Shown here piece by piece: positions 60,327 through 64,000 of a DNA stretch of 64,000 bases. A program made the position numbers and the translations under genes. The notes under the pieces are model-generated. The model ran no database searches. It saw nothing but the letters and a program-made list of their open reading frames with translations, and was not told the DNA's origin. The first letter of the stretch is position 1, and every line of letters begins with the position of its first letter. The stretch comes from Streptomyces glomeratus. GTDB taxonomy: Bacteria > Actinomycetota > Actinomycetes > Streptomycetales > Streptomycetaceae. The stretch is taken from positions 52,258 through 116,257 of the forward strand of contig NZ_JAKEEB010000023.1 of assembly GCF_021462825.1 (NCBI RefSeq), in the 5' to 3' direction.

Positions 60327-61013
60327 ATGCCCACGTTGATCCTCGTCCGGCACGGACGCTCCACCGCCAACACCGCGGGACTCCTCGCCGGCTGGACGCC
60401 CGGCGTCGCCCTCGACGAGCGCGGCACCGCGCAGGCCGCGGCCCTGCCGGGCCGGCTCGCCGAGGTGCCGATCGCCGAGGTCGTCGCGAGCCCCCTTCAG
60501 CGCTGCCAGGAGACCGTCCAGCCGCTGCTCGACGCCCGTCCGGGGCTGCGCGCCCACACCGACGAGCGCATCGGCGAGTGCCATTACGGCGACTGGTCCG
60601 GCCGCAAGCTCGCCGAGCTGAAGGACGAGCCGTTGATGGAGGTGGTCCAGGCCCACCCGTCGGCGGCGGCCTTCCCGGGCGGCGAGTCGATGCGGGCCAT
60701 GCAGACCCGGGCCGCGGAAGCGGTGCGGGAGTGGAACGCGCGCGTGGAGCGGGACCACGGCGCCGACGCGGTGTACCTCATGTGTTCTCACGGTGACATC
60801 ATCAAATCGCTTGTCGCGGACGCACTCGGACTTCATCTGGACCTCTTCCAACGGATCTCCGTGGAACCGTGTTCCATCACCGCGATCCGTTACACCCGGC
60901 TGCGGCCATTTCTCGTTCGCCTCGGGGACACCGGGGATTTCGCCTCCCTCGTACCCCGTGCGGAACCCTCCGGTCCGGACGCCACGGTCGGGGGCGGTGC
61001 GGGCGCACCGTGA
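60327..61013 (+). CDS. Histidine phosphatase family protein (MSMEG_4193 type)
   Basis: A 228-aa phosphoglycerate-mutase-fold phosphatase. The RHG motif LVRHGRSTAN holds the phosphorylated His9; SPLQRCQET, RIGECHYGDWSGRKL and the second His in CSHGD complete the site. It leads a run of three genes (with DUF3090 and SCO1664-family genes) that stay together across actinobacteria next to mshC. Substrate is unknown. The start codon probably sits at the transcript 5' end. Confidence 0.87.
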   Translation: MPTLILVRHGRSTANTAGLLAGWTPGVALDERGTAQAAALPGRLAEVPIAEVVASPLQRCQETVQPLLDARPGLRAHTDERIGECHYGDWSGRKLAELKDEPLMEVVQAHPSAAAFPGGESMRAMQTRAAEAVREWNARVERDHGADAVYLMCSHGDIIKSLVADALGLHLDLFQRISVEPCSITAIRYTRLRPFLVRLGDTGDFASLVPRAEPSGPDATVGGGAGAP

Positions 61014-61121
61014 TCGTCGGCCGCAGTAGGGTGAAGCGGTCGCACCAGCGCAGTAGTTGTCAGCAACCGGAACGGGCCGGCGCGGTCAGCCGGTCCGGTC
61101 CCGATCCAATGGAGACAGGAC

Positions 61122-61712
61122 GTGTCCCGTCAGGTGTTCCTCTACGACCCCCCGGACCGCTTCGTGGCCGGTACGGTCGGGCTGCCCGGGCGCCGTACTT
61201 TCTTCCTGCAGGCCACTGCCGGACCCCGGGTGACCAGCGTGGCCCTGGAGAAGACCCAGGTCGCGGCGCTCGCCGAGCGCATGGACGAGCTGCTGGACGA
61301 GGTCGTGCGGCGCAGCGGCGGCAGTGCCGCCGTCCCCGCCGTGGCCCCCGCGGAGATCGCCGACACGGCTCCGCTGGACACCCCGATCGAGGAGGAGTTC
61401 CGCGTCGGCACGATGGCCCTGGCCTGGGACGGCGAGGAGCAGCGCATGATCGTCGAGGCCCAGGCCCTCGTCGAACTGGACGCCGACTCCGAGGAGGACC
61501 TCGCCGAGGCCGAGGAGCGGCTGCTCCAGGACGAGGAGAACGGTCCGCCGATGCTCCGGGTCCGGCTCACCGGCGCGCAGGCCAGGGCTTTCGCCAAGCG
61601 CGCCCTCGACGTCGTCAACGCCGGGCGGCCGCCGTGCCCGCTGTGCAGCCTCCCGCTCGACCCGGAAGGACATGTATGTCCGCGCCAGAACGGATACCGC
61701 CGCGGAGCGTGA
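61122..61712 (+). CDS. DUF3090 (SCO1665 family) protein
   Basis: A 196-aa actinobacterial protein. It has a beta-rich N-terminus (QVFLYDPPDRFVAGTVGLPG), an acidic middle and a likely zinc site from CPLC and a later Cys in HVCPRQNG. The GTG at 61122 follows GGAGACAGG. It overlaps the next gene and belongs to the conserved phosphatase-DUF3090-SCO1664 trio. Function unknown. Confidence 0.85.
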   Translation: MSRQVFLYDPPDRFVAGTVGLPGRRTFFLQATAGPRVTSVALEKTQVAALAERMDELLDEVVRRSGGSAAVPAVAPAEIADTAPLDTPIEEEFRVGTMALAWDGEEQRMIVEAQALVELDADSEEDLAEAEERLLQDEENGPPMLRVRLTGAQARAFAKRALDVVNAGRPPCPLCSLPLDPEGHVCPRQNGYRRGA

Positions 61713-62494
61713 CCACGGCCGACCTGCTCGCCGAGGGCGAGCTGACCGTACGCGGACGCATCCGCGACGCGTCCAACGCGGCGCTGTACTGCACGGTCTC
61801 CTACGACGGGCGGGAAGCCGCCTGTATCTACAAGCCCGTCGCCGGGGAGCGCCCCCTGTGGGACTTCCCCGACGGCACGCTGGCCCAGCGAGAGGTCGCC
61901 GCCTACGAGGTGTCCGAGGCGACCGGCTGGGGGCTGGTGCCGCCCACCGTGCTGCGTGAAGGGCCCTACGGAGAGGGCATGTGCCAGCTGTGGGTCGAGA
62001 CCGTGCCCGACGGCGAGCTGCTCGCGCTGGTGGACGCGGAGGAGCCCGAGCCCGGCTGGAAGGCGATCGGACTGGCGGACGTCGGCGAGGGGAGGACGGC
62101 CCTGCTGGTGCACGCCGACGACGACCGGCTGCGGCGCCTGGCCGTCCTCGACGCGGTCATCAACAACGCCGACCGCAAGGGCGGCCATCTGCTGCCCGGG
62201 GCCGGTGGGCGCCTGTACGGCATCGACCACGGGGTCACCTTCCACACCGAGAACAAGCTGCGCACGCTGCTGTGGGGGTGGGCGGGGGAGCCGCTGACCG
62301 GGGAGGCGGTCGAGGCGCTCAAGGGGCTCGAGGAGGCCCTGCAGGAGGGCGCGGCACTGGCCGTGCGGCTGGCCGGGCTGATCACCCCGGCGGAGCTCGC
62401 GGCCGTGCGCGCGCGGGTGGAGGCGCTGCTGGTCTCGGGGAGGCATCCCGAGCCGACCGGGGAATGGCCGGCGATCCCCTGGCCGCCGGTGTGA
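61676..62494 (+). CDS. SCO1664 family protein
   Basis: A 272-aa protein of a family related to PI3/PI4-kinase-like folds. YKPVAGERPLWDFPDGTL is a nucleotide-loop-like block; NNADRKGGHLL and GIDHGVTFH look like catalytic-loop and metal-binding motifs. The ATG at 61676 has GGAAGGA upstream and lies inside DUF3090; a GTG at 61709 overlapping the DUF3090 stop is the alternative. It is probably a kinase-like enzyme, but no substrate is known. Confidence 0.82.
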   Translation: MSAPERIPPRSVTTADLLAEGELTVRGRIRDASNAALYCTVSYDGREAACIYKPVAGERPLWDFPDGTLAQREVAAYEVSEATGWGLVPPTVLREGPYGEGMCQLWVETVPDGELLALVDAEEPEPGWKAIGLADVGEGRTALLVHADDDRLRRLAVLDAVINNADRKGGHLLPGAGGRLYGIDHGVTFHTENKLRTLLWGWAGEPLTGEAVEALKGLEEALQEGAALAVRLAGLITPAELAAVRARVEALLVSGRHPEPTGEWPAIPWPPV

Positions 62495-62660
62495 GCCACG
62501 AGCGGTGGCCGCCCCGGGGACCCGGCAAGCGCCGGCCGCCGGGGCCCGGCTGACGCACGCCGGACGAGCCGGCCGACCCTGCACATCGCCGGGTTTCGCG
62601 CAAGAGGGCCTGCCCGGCCATCCCGCCCGGTCCGGTTCGTATACGGAACTTCGGGCCGGT

Positions 62661-62666
62661 TAGGCT
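62661..62666 (+). promoter_or_regulatory. -10 element of a probably leaderless mshC transcript
   Basis: TAGGCT ends six bases before the mshC ATG and there is no ribosome binding site, so mshC appears to have its own promoter and a leaderless message. Confidence 0.45.
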
Positions 62667-62672
62667 CAGGGC

Positions 62673-63902
62673 ATGCATGCCTGGCCCGCTTCCGAGGTCC
62701 CCGCCCTGCCTGGTCAGGGCCGCGACCTGAGGATCCACGACACCGCGACCGGCGGTCCGGTCACCCTCGACCCCGGTCCCGTCGCCCGCATCTACGTCTG
62801 CGGCATCACCCCGTACGACGCGACCCACATGGGTCACGCGGCGACCTACAACGCGTTCGACCTCGTCCAGCGCGTGTGGCTGGACACCAAGCGGCAGGTG
62901 CACTACGTCCAGAACGTCACCGACGTCGACGACCCCCTCCTGGAGCGCGCCCAGCGCGACGGTCTCGACTGGGTGGGTCTCGCCGAACGGGAGACCGCCC
63001 TGTTCCGCGAGGACATGACCGCGCTGCGGATGCTTCCCCCACGGCACTACATAGGCGCGGTGGAGGCGATACCCGGGATCGTGCCGCTCATCGAGCGCCT
63101 GCGCGACCTGGGCGCCGCCTACGAACTCGACGGGGACATCTACTTCTCCGTGGAGTCCGACCCCAACTTCGGCAAGGTGTCCCGGCTGGACGCCGCCGCC
63201 ATGCGCCTGCTGTCCGCGGAACGCGGCGGCGACCCGGACCGTCCGGGCAAGAAGAACCCGCTCGACCCGATGCTCTGGATGGCCGCCCGTGACGGCGAGC
63301 CCCGCTGGGACGGCGGATCGCTGGGCCCCGGCCGGCCGGGCTGGCACATCGAGTGCGTGGCCATCGCGCTGGACCACCTGGGCATGGGCTTCGACGTGCA
63401 GGGCGGCGGCTCCGACCTCGCCTTCCCGCACCACGAGATGGGCGCCTCCCACGCCCAGGTGCTGACCGGCGAGTTCCCGATGGCCAAGGCCTATGTCCAC
63501 GCCGGCATGGTGGCCCTGGACGGCCAGAAGATGTCCAAATCCAAGGGCAACCTGGTCTTCGTCTCCCGGCTCAGGCGGGACGGCGTCGATCCCGGCGCGA
63601 TCCGGCTCGCGCTGCACGCCCACCACTACCGGTCCGACTGGGAGTGGACCGGCCAGGTGCTCCAGGACGCCGTGGCACGGCTCGACCGCTGGCGCGCCGC
63701 CGTGTCCCGGCCCGACGGCCCGCCCGCGGAGGCCCTCGTCGAGGAGATCCGCGAGGCCCTCGCGAACGACCTGGACGCCCCGGCCGCACTCGCAGCGGTC
63801 GACCGCTGGGCCGGCCTCCAGCAGGAGACCGGCGGCACGGACACGGGCGCTCCCGGTGTGGTCTCGCGTGCCGTGGACGCGCTGCTCGGCGTGGCCCTCT
63901 GA
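62673..63902 (+). CDS. mshC: Mycothiol ligase MshC
   Basis: ATP-dependent ligase (409 aa) that joins cysteine to glucosaminyl-inositol in the synthesis of mycothiol, the main thiol of actinobacteria. It is related to cysteinyl-tRNA synthetase: Cys43 (YVCGITPYD) starts the zinc site, THMGH is the HIGH-like motif (51-55) and KMSKS is at 286-290; GWHIECVA and FPHHEMG provide further zinc ligands. Length is normal and the C-terminal tRNA-binding parts of CysS are absent, as expected. It ends the conserved block beginning at 60.3 kb. Confidence 0.96.
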   Translation: MHAWPASEVPALPGQGRDLRIHDTATGGPVTLDPGPVARIYVCGITPYDATHMGHAATYNAFDLVQRVWLDTKRQVHYVQNVTDVDDPLLERAQRDGLDWVGLAERETALFREDMTALRMLPPRHYIGAVEAIPGIVPLIERLRDLGAAYELDGDIYFSVESDPNFGKVSRLDAAAMRLLSAERGGDPDRPGKKNPLDPMLWMAARDGEPRWDGGSLGPGRPGWHIECVAIALDHLGMGFDVQGGGSDLAFPHHEMGASHAQVLTGEFPMAKAYVHAGMVALDGQKMSKSKGNLVFVSRLRRDGVDPGAIRLALHAHHYRSDWEWTGQVLQDAVARLDRWRAAVSRPDGPPAEALVEEIREALANDLDAPAALAAVDRWAGLQQETGGTDTGAPGVVSRAVDALLGVAL

Positions 63903-64000
63903 CCACGCCGCGGAACTCTGGTAGCGAGGAGCGGCGCCGGGCCGGGGGGGGCCCCCCCCCCCCCCCCCCCCCCCCCGGCCCCCGGGGGGGCGCCGGCGGG
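63903..64000. other. Window end with homopolymer block, probable contig-end artefact
   Basis: After mshC the sequence runs into eight G (63944-63951) then 25 C (63952-63976) and more G/C runs. Such a block is unlike the rest of the window and is more likely an assembly or sequencing end artefact than a gene or terminator. Confidence 0.7.

Noticed and set aside
62645..62661. SigR-type promoter (GGAA...GTT) before mshC
   Set aside because: GGAAC and GTT are only about nine bases apart, far short of the 18-19 base spacing of SigR promoters.

Overview
This is about 64 kb of very GC-rich actinobacterial DNA, almost certainly a Streptomyces chromosome. The support is strong codon bias with long antisense shadow ORFs, GTG starts, GTGA/ATGA gene overlaps, many TetR regulators, a chaplin pair (ChpH, ChpC with a LAHTG sorting signal), mycothiol ligase mshC, and one TTA (bldA-type) codon. 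The gene order from chpC/chpH to mshC matches the core region I know from S. coelicolor. I see no insertion sequence, prophage, plasmid or CRISPR signature. The last ~60 bases are a G8/C25 homopolymer block that looks like a contig-end artefact.

Layout. 0.2-1.9 kb: a SigK-like ECF sigma factor, its membrane RskA-like anti-sigma factor and a small conserved protein. 2-9 kb: a CaiB/BaiF CoA-transferase, a DrrAB-like ABC exporter divergent from its TetR, then an hmgA-gntR-ISP-specificity-domain gene string. 9.4-18.3 kb: TetR, a 4Fe-4S molybdopterin oxidoreductase, an aldehyde dehydrogenase/alcohol dehydrogenase operon, TetR, acyl-CoA dehydrogenase, TetR and a MaoC-like protein. 18.4-26.7 kb: a DRB0094-type RNA ligase, a frameshifted relic, a zinc-ribbon protein, a secreted penicillin-acylase-family amidohydrolase with a TTA codon, an alpha/beta hydrolase and a Tat-exported NamZ-like muramidase. 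26.7-33.6 kb: an SDR-CoA ligase-TetR operon convergent with a kinase(APH)-acyl-CoA dehydrogenase operon, a metallo-beta-lactamase-fold enzyme and a His-rich protein. 33.8-40.5 kb: two DUF202 membrane proteins, a Nudix hydrolase, a DMT transporter, an FAD dehydrogenase, a YedY-like molybdoenzyme with a cytochrome b partner, and a decayed MerR/imine-reductase pair. 40.5-43.4 kb: gluconate genes gntP-gntK divergent from gntR. 43.4-50 kb: housekeeping and hypothetical genes, a PolX/PHP protein, tRNA-Leu(GAG) and an M20 peptidase. 51-64 kb: chaplins, a degenerate RecD2-like protein, aldo/keto reductase, F420-type oxidoreductase, ferritin-like protein, CorA, and a phosphatase-DUF3090-SCO1664-mshC block.

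The most interesting thread is regulatory. Four promoter regions (10.1, 26.7, 32.2 and 36.3 kb) carry variants of one TetR-type palindrome with the core ACCGGTCGGTAT / ATACCGACCGGT. They link a molybdoenzyme, an SDR/CoA-ligase/TetR operon, a split ACAD10/11-like kinase plus acyl-CoA dehydrogenase operon, and a KstD-like FAD dehydrogenase into one predicted regulon. The enzyme set (CoA ligase, SDR, small-molecule kinase, acyl-CoA dehydrogenase-fold enzyme) resembles the logic of the Pseudomonas levulinate (4-hydroxyacyl-CoA) pathway. Two further TetR genes each have a matching pair of palindromes next to catabolic genes (12.5/15.8 kb and 17.0/18.3 kb). The window therefore looks like a run of small, separately regulated acyl-CoA catabolic modules.
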